A stretch of DNA of 64,000 nucleotides from JARIHD01 sp964503715 (GTDB lineage Bacteria > Patescibacteriota > Saccharimonadia > Saccharimonadales > UBA4665). Shown here one piece after another: positions 32,735-41,428 of the stretch. Every line of letters begins with the position of its first letter. The stretch's first letter is position 1. The position numbers were made by a program, and so were the translations under genes. The stretch is taken from NCBI GenBank assembly GCA_964503715.1, contig CAZDAD010000002.1, positions 1 to 64,000 of the forward strand. Direction: 5' to 3'. The notes beneath the pieces were generated by a model that saw only the letters and a list, made by a program, of their open reading frames with translations, had not been told where the DNA came from and searched no databases.

Positions 32735-33568
32735 ATGGATGAGAAAGGGTTGGGGCGCCTATTGCAGGCGGCGCGCAAGAGCGCAGGCATGACTCAGCAG
32801 GATTTGTGCCACAAGGCGGGTCTGAGCTACTCTACCCTTACCAAGATCGAGAGAGGCGCTATAAAGGCCCCCTCTGTTTTTACTATTTTGTCTATCTCGG
32901 GTGCTCTTGGCGTAGGTATTGATTCGCTACTTGCCCCTGCCCTACCGACTGACAAGCCCAAGAAGCATTCCAAAAGCGGCGTGAGCTTTGTCTATTTTGA
33001 TGTGAACGGTTGCCTGGTGCGTTTTTACGAGCAGGCTTTCACGAGGTTGTCAGAGGTAAGCGGCTTATCTTGTGACGTAATAGAGACGGCTTTTTGGCAC
33101 TACAATGATCGAGCCTGTCGTGGTGAAATGACCATGGATGAGTTTGACGAAAAAATATCCAAGGCCTTGGGTGTGCAGAAAATCGACTGGCTGAGCCACT
33201 ACTTGAAAGCCATCGAGCCAATCAAGGAGATGCACGACCTACTACGTTGGGCTAGCCAAAACTATCGTGTTGGCCTCCTGACCAACATCATGCCAGGCTT
33301 TGTGAATGCTATGCGCAAACAGGGCTTCATCCCTGATATTTCCTATGATGCTATTGTTGACTCCTCTATAGAGGGAACAATCAAGCCCGAATCGCGTATC
33401 TATGAGATAGCCACCGAACGGGCACGCTGCTCTGCCAGTGAAATCATGCTAATAGACGATACCAATATCAATATGATGGCGGCCGAAAAACAGGGGTGGC
33501 ACGTGCTCCAGTTCAGTGATTACGCCCTTGACCAATCAATAAATCGTATCAAGGCCGCACTAGACTAG
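32735..33568 (+). CDS. XRE-type HTH fused to HAD-like domain
   Basis: 277 aa. Residues 5-65 are a Cro/CI helix-turn-helix (GLGRLLQAARKSAGMTQQDL, LSYSTLTKIERG). After a short Lys-rich linker, residues 84-277 form a haloacid-dehalogenase fold: motif I VYFDVNGCLV, motif II LLTNIM, motif III Lys in GTIKPESRIY, motif IV MLIDDTNINMMAA. In motif I the nucleophile D89 is kept but the second Asp of DxD is Asn (N91), so ordinary phosphatase activity may be weak; the domain may sense a phosphorylated ligand for the HTH. Leaderless promoter. Targets unknown. Confidence 0.85.
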   Translation: MDEKGLGRLLQAARKSAGMTQQDLCHKAGLSYSTLTKIERGAIKAPSVFTILSISGALGVGIDSLLAPALPTDKPKKHSKSGVSFVYFDVNGCLVRFYEQAFTRLSEVSGLSCDVIETAFWHYNDRACRGEMTMDEFDEKISKALGVQKIDWLSHYLKAIEPIKEMHDLLRWASQNYRVGLLTNIMPGFVNAMRKQGFIPDISYDAIVDSSIEGTIKPESRIYEIATERARCSASEIMLIDDTNINMMAAEKQGWHVLQFSDYALDQSINRIKAALD

Positions 33569-33590
33569 ACGGATCTCCACACCCACCAAC

Positions 33591-33624
33591 TAAAAGGCTC
33601 CATACAATAAGTCGGAGCCTTTTA
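33591..33624. terminator. Bidirectional terminator between convergent genes
   Basis: TAAAAGGCTCC (33591-33601) and GGAGCCTTTTA (33614-33624) form a stem with A/T ends on both strands, serving the XRE-HAD gene and valS. Confidence 0.85.
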
Positions 33625-33646
33625 TTGTGGAACGCAGACCAGTGTT

Positions 33647-36211
33647 TTAGCTAACGTCTATAAACCTATCAATTTCGGCCTGTATTAGATCAGCCTTGGC
33701 TAACACCTCGTCTAATTGAACCTGTGTTTGGGCTACGACGGCTTCAGGTGCGTTGGCTACATAACCCTTGTTTGCTAACCTGCCTTTGAGGCGTTCAACG
33801 GTGGCTAACTCAGCCTGTAGGCTGTCTTGCATTTTGGTTAGGTAGTTAGCGGCAACGTGCTCGTCTAGTAGTAGCCATGCAGTTACTGGTGATTGGGTCA
33901 GCTTGAGGCCTTGTGAGTCATTTACCTCGGTTAGCGAGCTCAGGCGAGCCATACGCTTGATGACATCAGCGTTATTAGCCAGCGCCGCACTGCCGTGATA
34001 CTCTAGCGGCGCCTGCTTCACATCCAAATTCTTCATCATTGAGCGTACTTCAGTAATAACTTCTTTGACTACCTCGAACTCAGCGGCCTTTTCGGCATCG
34101 CTGTCAATGATTTGTGGCCAGAGACCAGCCGCCAGAATCGTTCCCTCTTCCCAGGCTAGTGTCTGCCAAATTGTTTCGGTCACAAATGGCGCGAATGGAT
34201 GAGTTATGCGTAAGACTGACTCCAACGCATAGGCTAGGAGTGGCAAATTTTCACTGGTCTTAGATGCTTCTATGTACCAGTCGGCAAAATCATCCCATAC
34301 GAAGTGGTAGAGCGTGTCCAGTGCCTCAGCAAAGCGGTAATTATCTAGGTTATCAGCCACCACATTGGCAGTACGTTGTAGCTCTCGCAGGAGCCAGTGA
34401 TCGGCAGTGGTTTGAGCTTGTACCGAACCTAGCCCTGCCCTATCACCAACCCTGCCCTCAACAAAACGGGCGATGTTCCATAGTTTGTTACAGAAGTTTC
34501 GTGCGTCTTCGACTTTACGGGGGTCGTAACCTCTGTTAACGGCTGGCGCTCGGCTAGCTATAATGCCAATTCGCAGAGCATCTGAACCGTATTCATCTAT
34601 AACTTCTATCGGATTGATTACGTTGCCAATTGACTTGCTCATCTTGGCTCCATCTTCTGCCAGTACATAGCCGTGTATGTAAACTGCCTCAAAAGGAACC
34701 TTACCCGTTACATAAAGACCAAGCATAATCATTCGAGACACCCATGGGTAGAGTATTTCCCCGCCTGTTTCCATTAGACTCAAGGGGTAATGGTGGGCAA
34801 AATCATCATTGTCAGGATACCCTAGGGTAGAATAAGGCCAAGAGCTACTACTGAACCATGTATCAAAGACATCAGGGTCACGGCGATATTTTTTGCCATC
34901 TACGGTAATTTCTTCCTCGCTAACACGCTCGTCATAGATCCAGTCGGATGGGTCATTGATGTTTTGGAATGCAGGGATAGGTATACCCCAGGCAATTTGT
35001 CTAGATATGTTCCAGTCCCGCAGATTCTTAAGATAATTAACTAGTTGCTCTAGCTTAGACTCGGGATAGAATGCTATTTCCCCTGCCTCGAGTGCTTTAA
35101 TGGCGGGTTTGGCTAGAGGCTGCATGTCGATAAACCATTGCTCTCGGAGTAGTGGCTCTATGACTGTGCCGCACTTGTAGCAATGACCTACGTTATGAAC
35201 CAGTTCCTCAGTTTTCTCCAGTCTCCCCTGCTCTTCGAGCATGTCAACAATCTTCTTGCGCGCCTCGGTCGATGTTAGACCCCGAAACTCTTCTGGAACG
35301 GTTTCGGTTGCCATACGGCCTTCGTGGTCGATTACCGTAATCATTGGTAGATTATGCCTCTGCCCTGCATCAAAGTCGTTCTGGTCGTGTGCGGGAGTGA
35401 TTTTTACTGCGCCAGTACCAAAAGATGTATCAACGAAGTCATCGGCTATCACGGGAATTTCTCGATCTGTTAGTGGCAGTGCCACTGTTTTGCCAACGAA
35501 TGCTGAGTAGCGCTTGTCATCGGGGTGCACGGCCACGGCCGTATCGCCAAGCATAGTCTCTGGCCTAGTGGTCGCAACGGTCAGCGAACCGCTGCCGTCA
35601 GAAAGGGGGTAGCTAATGTACCACAGACTGCCTTTTGACTCCTTGTAGGCGACCTCAATATCGGCAAAGGCGGTTCCATGAAAGGTGCAGAAATTTACCA
35701 ATCGTTCACCTCTGTATATAAGCCCTTCGTCCCACATCTTCTTGAAGGTAGCGTAGGCTAAATCAACAACCTTTTTATCTAGCGTGAAGGTAAATCGACT
35801 CCAATCTACCCCTGCTCCAAGGCGGCGGAATTGGTTCTCGAATACATGCCTGTTATCGGATACAAAATCCCATATCTGGCCATAGAGTTCTTCACGTGAA
35901 AAGTCAAAGCGGCTTTTTCCTTCTTTGGCTAGCTTTTTCTCATACACTACTTGAGTTTCAAAACCAGCATGGTCGGCTCCCGGTAGCAACAAGGCGCTTT
36001 CCCCTTTAGCTCGATGGAAGCGGACAGAAATATCCTGTAGAGCATTGGTCAAGGCGTGACCGATGTGGAGATTGCCGTTGGCATTCGGTGGTGGGACGAC
36101 GACTGTGAAGCTTTTCTCGGCTTTAGATGGTTGGAAGACCCCTGATTTTTCCCAGAGGGCGTAAATGTCGGCCTCGTAAGCAGCGGGCTCGTACACTTTT
36201 GGTAGCTTCAT
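33647..36211 (-). CDS. valS: Valyl-tRNA synthetase
   Basis: Class I aminoacyl-tRNA synthetase that charges tRNA-Val and edits threonine. 854 aa, near the usual length. HIGH motif is NGNLHIGHALTNAL (residues about 45-58); the editing domain shows ATTRPETMLGDTAVAVHPDD; KMSKS motif is AKMSKSIGNV (about 523-532); the C-terminus ends in a short coiled-coil arm (VERLKGRLANKGYV), typical of ValRS. A CXXC zinc pair is partly seen (CYKCG), with no obvious partner. It carries one parS-like palindrome in its 5' part. Transcribed alone, leftward. Confidence 0.97.
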   Translation of the reverse strand: MKLPKVYEPAAYEADIYALWEKSGVFQPSKAEKSFTVVVPPPNANGNLHIGHALTNALQDISVRFHRAKGESALLLPGADHAGFETQVVYEKKLAKEGKSRFDFSREELYGQIWDFVSDNRHVFENQFRRLGAGVDWSRFTFTLDKKVVDLAYATFKKMWDEGLIYRGERLVNFCTFHGTAFADIEVAYKESKGSLWYISYPLSDGSGSLTVATTRPETMLGDTAVAVHPDDKRYSAFVGKTVALPLTDREIPVIADDFVDTSFGTGAVKITPAHDQNDFDAGQRHNLPMITVIDHEGRMATETVPEEFRGLTSTEARKKIVDMLEEQGRLEKTEELVHNVGHCYKCGTVIEPLLREQWFIDMQPLAKPAIKALEAGEIAFYPESKLEQLVNYLKNLRDWNISRQIAWGIPIPAFQNINDPSDWIYDERVSEEEITVDGKKYRRDPDVFDTWFSSSSWPYSTLGYPDNDDFAHHYPLSLMETGGEILYPWVSRMIMLGLYVTGKVPFEAVYIHGYVLAEDGAKMSKSIGNVINPIEVIDEYGSDALRIGIIASRAPAVNRGYDPRKVEDARNFCNKLWNIARFVEGRVGDRAGLGSVQAQTTADHWLLRELQRTANVVADNLDNYRFAEALDTLYHFVWDDFADWYIEASKTSENLPLLAYALESVLRITHPFAPFVTETIWQTLAWEEGTILAAGLWPQIIDSDAEKAAEFEVVKEVITEVRSMMKNLDVKQAPLEYHGSAALANNADVIKRMARLSSLTEVNDSQGLKLTQSPVTAWLLLDEHVAANYLTKMQDSLQAELATVERLKGRLANKGYVANAPEAVVAQTQVQLDEVLAKADLIQAEIDRFIDVS
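35890..35901. other. parS-like palindrome, one mismatch, inside valS
   Basis: CTTCACGTGAAA, one mismatch from the 12-bp parS core TTTCACGTGAAA. It is coding sequence, so chance occurrence must be considered, but two exact cores lie about 400 bp away. Confidence 0.5.
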
Positions 36212-36287
36212 AGCATGTCCCTATTTATTAGTTTGTAACAGATACCAGAATAACACTTCTCTGCCTCAATTTCTACCTCTGTTCATC

Positions 36288-36299
36288 TTTCACGTGAAA
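36288..36299. other. parS-like site 1
   Basis: Exact TTTCACGTGAAA, the 12-bp core of the ParB-binding parS consensus, in the valS-rmlB gap. The outer bases differ partly from the full 16-mer. Confidence 0.7.
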
Positions 36300-36339
36300 A
36301 CCACGCAGCAGATCGTCTAGTCTAATACGAATAGATAAA

Positions 36340-36351
36340 TTTCACGTGAAA
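36340..36351. other. parS-like site 2
   Basis: A second exact TTTCACGTGAAA, 52 bp after the first. Two exact 12-mers in a 187-bp non-coding gap about 33 kb from dnaA fit a chromosome-partition centromere. Confidence 0.7.
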
Positions 36352-36385
36352 GGCCATATCTGGTTGCTATCTTAACGTCTTAGGG

Positions 36386-36391
36386 TACAAT
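36386..36391 (+). promoter_or_regulatory. -10 box (TACAAT), decides the rmlB start
   Basis: TACAAT ends 7 nt before ATG 36399. It overlaps the earlier in-frame ATG at 36390, which therefore cannot be the start of a transcript from this promoter. Confidence 0.5.
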
Positions 36392-36398
36392 GGGGGTC

Positions 36399-37397
36399 AT
36401 GAAAAATATGTTGGTTACGGGTGGTGCTGGATTCATAGGCTCAAATTTTGTGCGCTATACACTCGATAATCATTCTGAGTACAGAGTTACAGTGCTTGAT
36501 AAGCTCACCTATGCTGGCAACATCAACAACCTCAGTGATAGAGCAGGGCAGTTCGACTTCGTGGAGGGCGACATTTGCGACAAGGACCTAGTTGATAGTC
36601 TGGTCCAGCAGTGCGATATAGTGGTTCACTTTGCCGCTGAAAGTCACAACGATAACTCACTGCGTAACCCAATGATTTTTGTACAGACTAATTTGGTCGG
36701 TACGACAACACTACTTGAGGCGGTGCGCAGATTCAACAAGCGTTTTCATCATGTATCGACCGATGAGGTCTTTGGCGATTTAGCGCTTGACTCTGATGAC
36801 CAGTTTACGGAGAATTCGGCTATGAATCCATCGACTCCGTATTCGGCTACCAAGGCAGGCTCAGACATGTTAGTCAAGGCGTGGATAAAATCATTCGGCA
36901 TTCAGGCGACAATGTCGAACTGTTCAAATAACTTCGGACCATATCAGCACATCGAAAAGTATATTCCTAGGGTCATAACGAGCGTAATTGCGGGCTATCG
37001 GCCAAAGCTGCACAGTCAAGGAGAGGGTGTTCGTGATTGGTTGCACGTAGATGATCACAGCAGGGCAGTGCATATGATTATCGAAAGGGGAAGGGTAGGC
37101 GAACTATATCTGATTGGCGGCGGGCACGAGCAAAACAATAAGTATATTATGGAAACTTTATTGCAACTGATGGGCCAACCAAAAGATGCGTTTGACTATA
37201 CCTCTGATAGGCCAGCTAACGACCGTCGATACTCGATAGATACTTCAAAAATCCAGCGTGAGCTAGGCTGGCGGCCTAAGCGTACGGAGTTACTGAGTGA
37301 GCTTAATGAGATTATTGATTGGTATAGGTCTAATCAAGCTTGGTGGCAGGGTGAGAAAGCCTCTATAGAGGCAGCCTACGCTGTTGAGGGTCGCTAG
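36399..37397 (+). CDS. rmlB: dTDP-glucose 4,6-dehydratase-like SDR enzyme
   Basis: NAD-dependent extended SDR enzyme converting dTDP-glucose to dTDP-4-keto-6-deoxyglucose for surface glycans. 332 aa from ATG 36399. The Rossmann motif TGGAGFIGSNF is near the N-terminus; the dehydratase active-site HVSTDEVFGDL supplies the Asp/Glu pair; YSATKAGSD is the YxxxK motif; GEGVRDWLHVDDHSRA and RPANDRRYSID are also typical of RmlB. rmlA, C and D are not adjacent, so the sugar may be used by a pathway elsewhere, or the enzyme may act on a UDP-sugar. Confidence 0.9.
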   Translation: MKNMLVTGGAGFIGSNFVRYTLDNHSEYRVTVLDKLTYAGNINNLSDRAGQFDFVEGDICDKDLVDSLVQQCDIVVHFAAESHNDNSLRNPMIFVQTNLVGTTTLLEAVRRFNKRFHHVSTDEVFGDLALDSDDQFTENSAMNPSTPYSATKAGSDMLVKAWIKSFGIQATMSNCSNNFGPYQHIEKYIPRVITSVIAGYRPKLHSQGEGVRDWLHVDDHSRAVHMIIERGRVGELYLIGGGHEQNNKYIMETLLQLMGQPKDAFDYTSDRPANDRRYSIDTSKIQRELGWRPKRTELLSELNEIIDWYRSNQAWWQGEKASIEAAYAVEGR

Positions 37398-37407
37398 TCC
37401 CCTTAGA

Positions 37408-38469
37408 TTACATTGACAGGCTAGGGTTTACCTCTAGGGTGAGAGGATTGGCAGGAGCACGATCTAATAGATGGTGGAACGAGCCGAGAGCGGCAATCAT
37501 TGCGCCATTATCACCACATAACTTTAGGTCGGTGTATCTAATGGGGATAGGTAATCTTTCTGCTAGCTGACGCCTAAGTTCGGTGTTAGCAGCTACGCCA
37601 CCGCCGATTACAACTGAACGTGGCGAGAACTCCTCAAAGGCAAGCATAACTTTGTCGACAATTGTTTCGCAGGCTGTCGACTGGAAACTGGCTGCGATAT
37701 CTGCCTTCTGAGGGGCGTTTAGAAGCCCTGGGAGCTCGATTGAGGGCAGAGAGTAGTCTTTTCCCACTAATTCTTGCGAAAGCCTTAGAACGGCTGTCTT
37801 GAGGCCTGAGAAGCTAAAGTCATAGCGCCCCTGCATATGTGCCTTGGGCAGTTGATACGACCTGGGGTTGCCCGACTCTGCTAGGCGAGCAACATTTATA
37901 CCACCAGGGTAGGGGAGGCCGATGATTTTTGCCACTTTATCAAAGGCTTCGCCTATGGCGTCATCTTGAGTACGACCGAGTAAGGTGTAATCGAAGTGGT
38001 CTCGCCATAATACTAACTGACTATGTCCACCACTCACAATCACGCCTAACATCGGAAACTCTGGCTGCTTGGACGGCAAAGCATATCCTTCGATAGTGCT
38101 TTCAGTTAAGAAGTTGGCGTAGATATGGCCTTCGACATGGTTGACGGCATAGAGCGGCTTGTTGTGGGTGAGGGCTAGCGTCCTGGCGGTTAGTACGCCA
38201 ATCAGCAAACTGCCCAGTAAGCCTGCACCATAGGTGACGGCAATAGCGTCGATATCGTCCCAATCACAATCAGCAACTTCTAGGGCTTCATGGATAACGG
38301 GCAGAATGGCCTCGATGTGACTGCGGGCTGCAATCTCAGGGATAACACCACCGTACTTGGCGTGCAAATCCATGCTGCTAGCGACTACATTGCTCAGTAA
38401 CCGATAGCCATCTTCTACGACTGACGCCGCAGTTTCGTCACAACTTGACTCTATGCCCAGAACTTTCAT
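37408..38469 (-). CDS. tsaD: tRNA N6-threonylcarbamoyladenosine synthase subunit TsaD
   Basis: Transfers threonylcarbamoyl to A37 of ANN-decoding tRNAs, with TsaB and TsaE. 353 aa from ATG 38469 (MKVLGIESSCDET, the usual opening); an in-frame start at 38550 would add 27 unrelated residues that include the promoter. The metal-binding histidines are in NHVEGHIYA, with IPEIAARSH upstream and VSGGHSQL, GEAFDKVAK and GGGVAANTELR downstream. Divergent from murE, each with a -10 box about 7 nt before ATG. Confidence 0.96.
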   Translation of the reverse strand: MKVLGIESSCDETAASVVEDGYRLLSNVVASSMDLHAKYGGVIPEIAARSHIEAILPVIHEALEVADCDWDDIDAIAVTYGAGLLGSLLIGVLTARTLALTHNKPLYAVNHVEGHIYANFLTESTIEGYALPSKQPEFPMLGVIVSGGHSQLVLWRDHFDYTLLGRTQDDAIGEAFDKVAKIIGLPYPGGINVARLAESGNPRSYQLPKAHMQGRYDFSFSGLKTAVLRLSQELVGKDYSLPSIELPGLLNAPQKADIAASFQSTACETIVDKVMLAFEEFSPRSVVIGGGVAANTELRRQLAERLPIPIRYTDLKLCGDNGAMIAALGSFHHLLDRAPANPLTLEVNPSLSM

Positions 38470-38476
38470 ATCTGAT

Positions 38477-38482
38477 ATTCTA
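38477..38482 (-). promoter_or_regulatory. -10 box (TAGAAT) for tsaD, leaderless
   Basis: TAGAAT in the minus sense ends 7 nt before ATG 38469, supporting this start over the longer frame. Confidence 0.5.
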
Positions 38483-38527
38483 GCACGCCAACCCCTATGG
38501 GCGTAGTCACGACCTATGCTCAGGCTA

Positions 38528-38533
38528 TATACT
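38528..38533 (+). promoter_or_regulatory. -10 box (TATACT) for murE, leaderless
   Basis: TATACT ends 7 nt before ATG 38541; it is back to back with the tsaD -10, 45 bp away. Confidence 0.5.
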
Positions 38534-38540
38534 GTTAACC

Positions 38541-39911
38541 ATGCGATCATTACTCAAGAAACTTATACCTCGAAAAGCTTTTCAAGAAATTGCCCCAACG
38601 GGTCACTTGGCTGAAGCCGTAATCTATAACGCTATCAGTAACTTTCCTGCCAAAGGCCTAAAAGTCATAGGCGTGACAGGTACCAACGGCAAGACCAGTA
38701 CGGCTTTTATAATTCACCGAATGCTGCATGAGGCGGGTTACAAGGTTGGGCTCATGACAACCGTTGCTTACGGCGTTGGTATGGAGATCAAACCCCAAAT
38801 TGAACACATGACAACCGTATCCGTTCCTGAGCTAATGAAGCGCTTCAAATGGATGCGCTCTGAAGGCGCGGAGTGGCTAGTTCTTGAGGTAACAAGCCAC
38901 GCTTTGGCACAGCACCGAGTCTGGGGTGTACCGTTCGAGATAGCAGTCATGACTAACGTGACCCATGAGCATCTTGATTATCACGGAACGTTTGAGCGCT
39001 ACATAGATGCCAAGCGTAGCCTGTTCGTTTTGGCTAATCACAACAAAAAAGGTCGCAAAATTGGCATCATCAACGCCGAGGATCCTAACGCTAATCTGTT
39101 CTCGGCGGCTATTCAAAATCCTGTTACCTATGGTACAGATAGTGCCGATATCAAAGCGACAGACATCGACCTCTCACCAGATGGTGTCAAATATACGGCA
39201 ACCCATCTTGATAGGACTTATCACATCAAATGCGCCCTCCCAGGTAGCTTTAATGTCTACAACTCAATGGCGGCGATTGGAGTCGGTGAGGCACTAGGTC
39301 TCACTACTGAACAGATAGAGCAGGGTATTGGTGCGCTAGAAGGAGTCGAGGGTCGAATGAACCGAATCGATGAGGGCCAAGACTTTAGCGTTATCGTAGA
39401 TTACGCTCATACCCCCGACAGCTTCGAGAAATTATTTAAAGATATGAGACCAGTGGTCAAAGGCAAGCTAATTGTTGTGTTTGGCTCGGCTGGTCGTCGT
39501 GATGAGGCCAAGCGCTCAGTTCAGGGCAGGTTGGCTGGCGAATATGCCGACGAAGTTATTATTACCGAAGAAGACGATCGTGATTGTGATGGCGATGAAA
39601 TTATGGATCAGATTGCCAAGGGTGCCGAAACGGCTGGCAAAGTACGTGATGAGAATATGCTCCTTGTCCACAATAGATCCGAAGCTATTCAGTATGCCAT
39701 CGACAGAGCGGGCAAGGGCGATACGGTTATGTTGCTTGGTAAAGGTCATGAGAAAGATATATTGCGCAACGGTCCCAAGGCGGCCGAAATGCGCCACCTT
39801 CAACAAGATGACCATAACCCCGACAGAGTGACCGAGTTTCCGTGGGACGAAATTGCTACAGCTCGCGCTGCTGTGTTGAATCGACTTAAGAGAGATACTA
39901 GGGCGAACTAG
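38541..39911 (+). CDS. MurE-like Mur ligase without N-terminal UDP-binding domain
   Basis: ATP-dependent amide ligase, probably adding the third amino acid of the peptidoglycan stem. 456 aa. The P-loop GVTGTNGKTSTAF starts near residue 44, whereas in usual MurE it lies past residue 105, so most of domain 1 is missing. The rest fits MurE: VLEVTSHALAQHR, EGVEGRMNRID, VDYAHTPDSFEKL, FGSAGRRDEAKR, and LLGKGHEK. The DNPR motif that recognises meso-diaminopimelate is replaced by EEDDRD, so the amino acid may be Lys, Orn or another. The 3' end overlaps the convergent arginase gene by 4 bp. Confidence 0.85.
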   Translation: MRSLLKKLIPRKAFQEIAPTGHLAEAVIYNAISNFPAKGLKVIGVTGTNGKTSTAFIIHRMLHEAGYKVGLMTTVAYGVGMEIKPQIEHMTTVSVPELMKRFKWMRSEGAEWLVLEVTSHALAQHRVWGVPFEIAVMTNVTHEHLDYHGTFERYIDAKRSLFVLANHNKKGRKIGIINAEDPNANLFSAAIQNPVTYGTDSADIKATDIDLSPDGVKYTATHLDRTYHIKCALPGSFNVYNSMAAIGVGEALGLTTEQIEQGIGALEGVEGRMNRIDEGQDFSVIVDYAHTPDSFEKLFKDMRPVVKGKLIVVFGSAGRRDEAKRSVQGRLAGEYADEVIITEEDDRDCDGDEIMDQIAKGAETAGKVRDENMLLVHNRSEAIQYAIDRAGKGDTVMLLGKGHEKDILRNGPKAAEMRHLQQDDHNPDRVTEFPWDEIATARAAVLNRLKRDTRAN

Positions 39912-40852
39912 TTCTTATTGCGCTCGAGGTAGTGGGTGTACCAACTATAATTGCCGCCCAGCAGGGTAGCTATGAGTTCAACGGCTAGCTCACCAGTTTT
40001 GCCCTCTATGTCTTGTAGAGGGTTGTACTCGACAACATCCACGCCAATCACGTTGGCCTTAGAGGCGATATGCTCAGCGATAGCTGTTACCTCACGGTAT
40101 GTTAGGCCCTTCTTGTTCGGCATACCTGCACCTGGCGCATAGACTGCATCAATTGAATCCAGGTCAATACTAACCCAGATGTTCTCAACTCGAACCGCTA
40201 GCTCATCAATCTTGTCTAATAGCGGTGCCAGACCATATTTCATGAGGTCGAGCATCGTGAAAGCGGCTAAATTCTCATCTCTTATGAGGTCAATCTCCGA
40301 TTGGTCGAGGTCACAGCCTGCTATGTGTAGCAAGTTCTCTTTGGGCAGTTTAATTTGTTCGCCATAGACATGCGCTAGGGCGGGTGAACCAAAGCCCATT
40401 ACCGAGGCCAACTGCATACCATGGATATTGCCTGTCGGAGTATTGTCGTCAGTATTCATATCTCCATGAGCGTCGAGGTATATAACGCCTATTTTGCCGT
40501 CTACAGCTACCGACGCACCCGAGCACGCACCCAGGAATATAGAGTGATCTCCACCTAATACCACAGCCTTACTGCCACTACGAACCGCCTGGTCAACAAG
40601 TCCAGCGGTTTTCTCTGATACAGCCACAACTTCGTCAAGTCGCCTGAGTCTAGGGTTACCCACAGGCACAAGATGACGATCTTTCACGGGAACGTTGCCC
40701 ATATCCTGGACGCTAAAGCCTGCGCTCTCGAGCTTTTCTACAATACCCTGGTATCGGTAGGTGTCCGTGCCCATGCTGACGCCAAGATTCTCAGCGCCCA
40801 AATCCATTGGTACACCAACAATTGTTAGAGGAGTTTTTTCGGTCTCATTCAT
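39908..40852 (-). CDS. Arginase-family ureohydrolase
   Basis: Mn-dependent hydrolase, most likely arginase (arginine to ornithine and urea). 314 aa, about the usual 300. All three metal motifs are present: GGDHSIFLG, YLDAHGDMN and SIDLDSIDAVYAPG; the SVDVDVxDP-type end is DVVEYNPLQD. NIHGMQLASVMG corresponds to the arginase loop. Agmatinase or formiminoglutamase are alternatives that motif reading alone cannot rule out. -10 box TATCAT is 6 nt before ATG 40852. Arginine catabolism is important in several Saccharibacteria, mostly through the deiminase route, so an arginase is a variation. Confidence 0.88.
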   Translation of the reverse strand: MNETEKTPLTIVGVPMDLGAENLGVSMGTDTYRYQGIVEKLESAGFSVQDMGNVPVKDRHLVPVGNPRLRRLDEVVAVSEKTAGLVDQAVRSGSKAVVLGGDHSIFLGACSGASVAVDGKIGVIYLDAHGDMNTDDNTPTGNIHGMQLASVMGFGSPALAHVYGEQIKLPKENLLHIAGCDLDQSEIDLIRDENLAAFTMLDLMKYGLAPLLDKIDELAVRVENIWVSIDLDSIDAVYAPGAGMPNKKGLTYREVTAIAEHIASKANVIGVDVVEYNPLQDIEGKTGELAVELIATLLGGNYSWYTHYLERNKN

Positions 40853-40858
40853 GCGTTT

Positions 40859-40864
40859 ATGATA
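40859..40864 (-). promoter_or_regulatory. -10 box (TATCAT), leaderless
   Basis: TATCAT in the minus sense ends 6 nt before ATG 40852 of the arginase gene. Confidence 0.45.
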
Positions 40865-40888
40865 CCACGCAAGGCTGCCACAAGGGAC

Positions 40889-41422
40889 TTATATATCCTT
40901 GTATTGGGGATTATCTAGTAGCCATTTGACCTGCTCCCAGTTTGTGGCAACGGTCATCACTTTGAGATCTTTTGGTTTTGGCTTTTTTGTCGGATTGAAG
41001 AGTATGCGGTTAGCAGTACAGAGCGGCATGAGTGACAGGGTATCGGCTCTGTCATCGACAAAACTGCCGAGGTATAGTCTGTGGGCAAGTTGGGCTTTGT
41101 CTTCGATTGCCCTGCAAAAGTGTAGATTGGCCTCATCGAGCTTTGTTCGCTCAAAGAACCGATGGGCGTAGAGCCATTCTCTTGTGCGCTGCTCAACTAG
41201 TTCGCTGCATTTTGATATCAGGTGGACTTGATCCCAACGGGGGCTTAGGCACAGGTCACCAATTGCCGAAATAGCACCTTTTACCTCTGGCGCTTCGAGG
41301 TAATTCTTGCTTAATAGGGATTTTGTGTAATCCTGTGGGTCATCACCTATCACGACTCGACCAATATCAATGCCAACTCTCGGCAGTACATAGATAGGGG
41401 ACTTATTTTGTTTTTCTCTCAT
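40889..41422 (-). CDS. HAD-like protein, uncharacterised
   Basis: 177 aa. The pattern VGIDIGRVVIGD near the N-terminus, then PRWDQVHLISKCS, FCRAIEDK and FVDDRADTLSLM (motif IV-like DD) suggests a small haloacid-dehalogenase fold like 5'-nucleotidases. Motif I has D-I-G-R in place of DxD, so catalysis may differ or be lost. It lies divergent to the six-gene kinase cassette and shares its promoter region, which carries ATGCTA/TAGCAT repeats; a functional link is possible. Confidence 0.65.
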   Translation of the reverse strand: MREKQNKSPIYVLPRVGIDIGRVVIGDDPQDYTKSLLSKNYLEAPEVKGAISAIGDLCLSPRWDQVHLISKCSELVEQRTREWLYAHRFFERTKLDEANLHFCRAIEDKAQLAHRLYLGSFVDDRADTLSLMPLCTANRILFNPTKKPKPKDLKVMTVATNWEQVKWLLDNPQYKDI

Positions 41423-41428
41423 GTAGTA

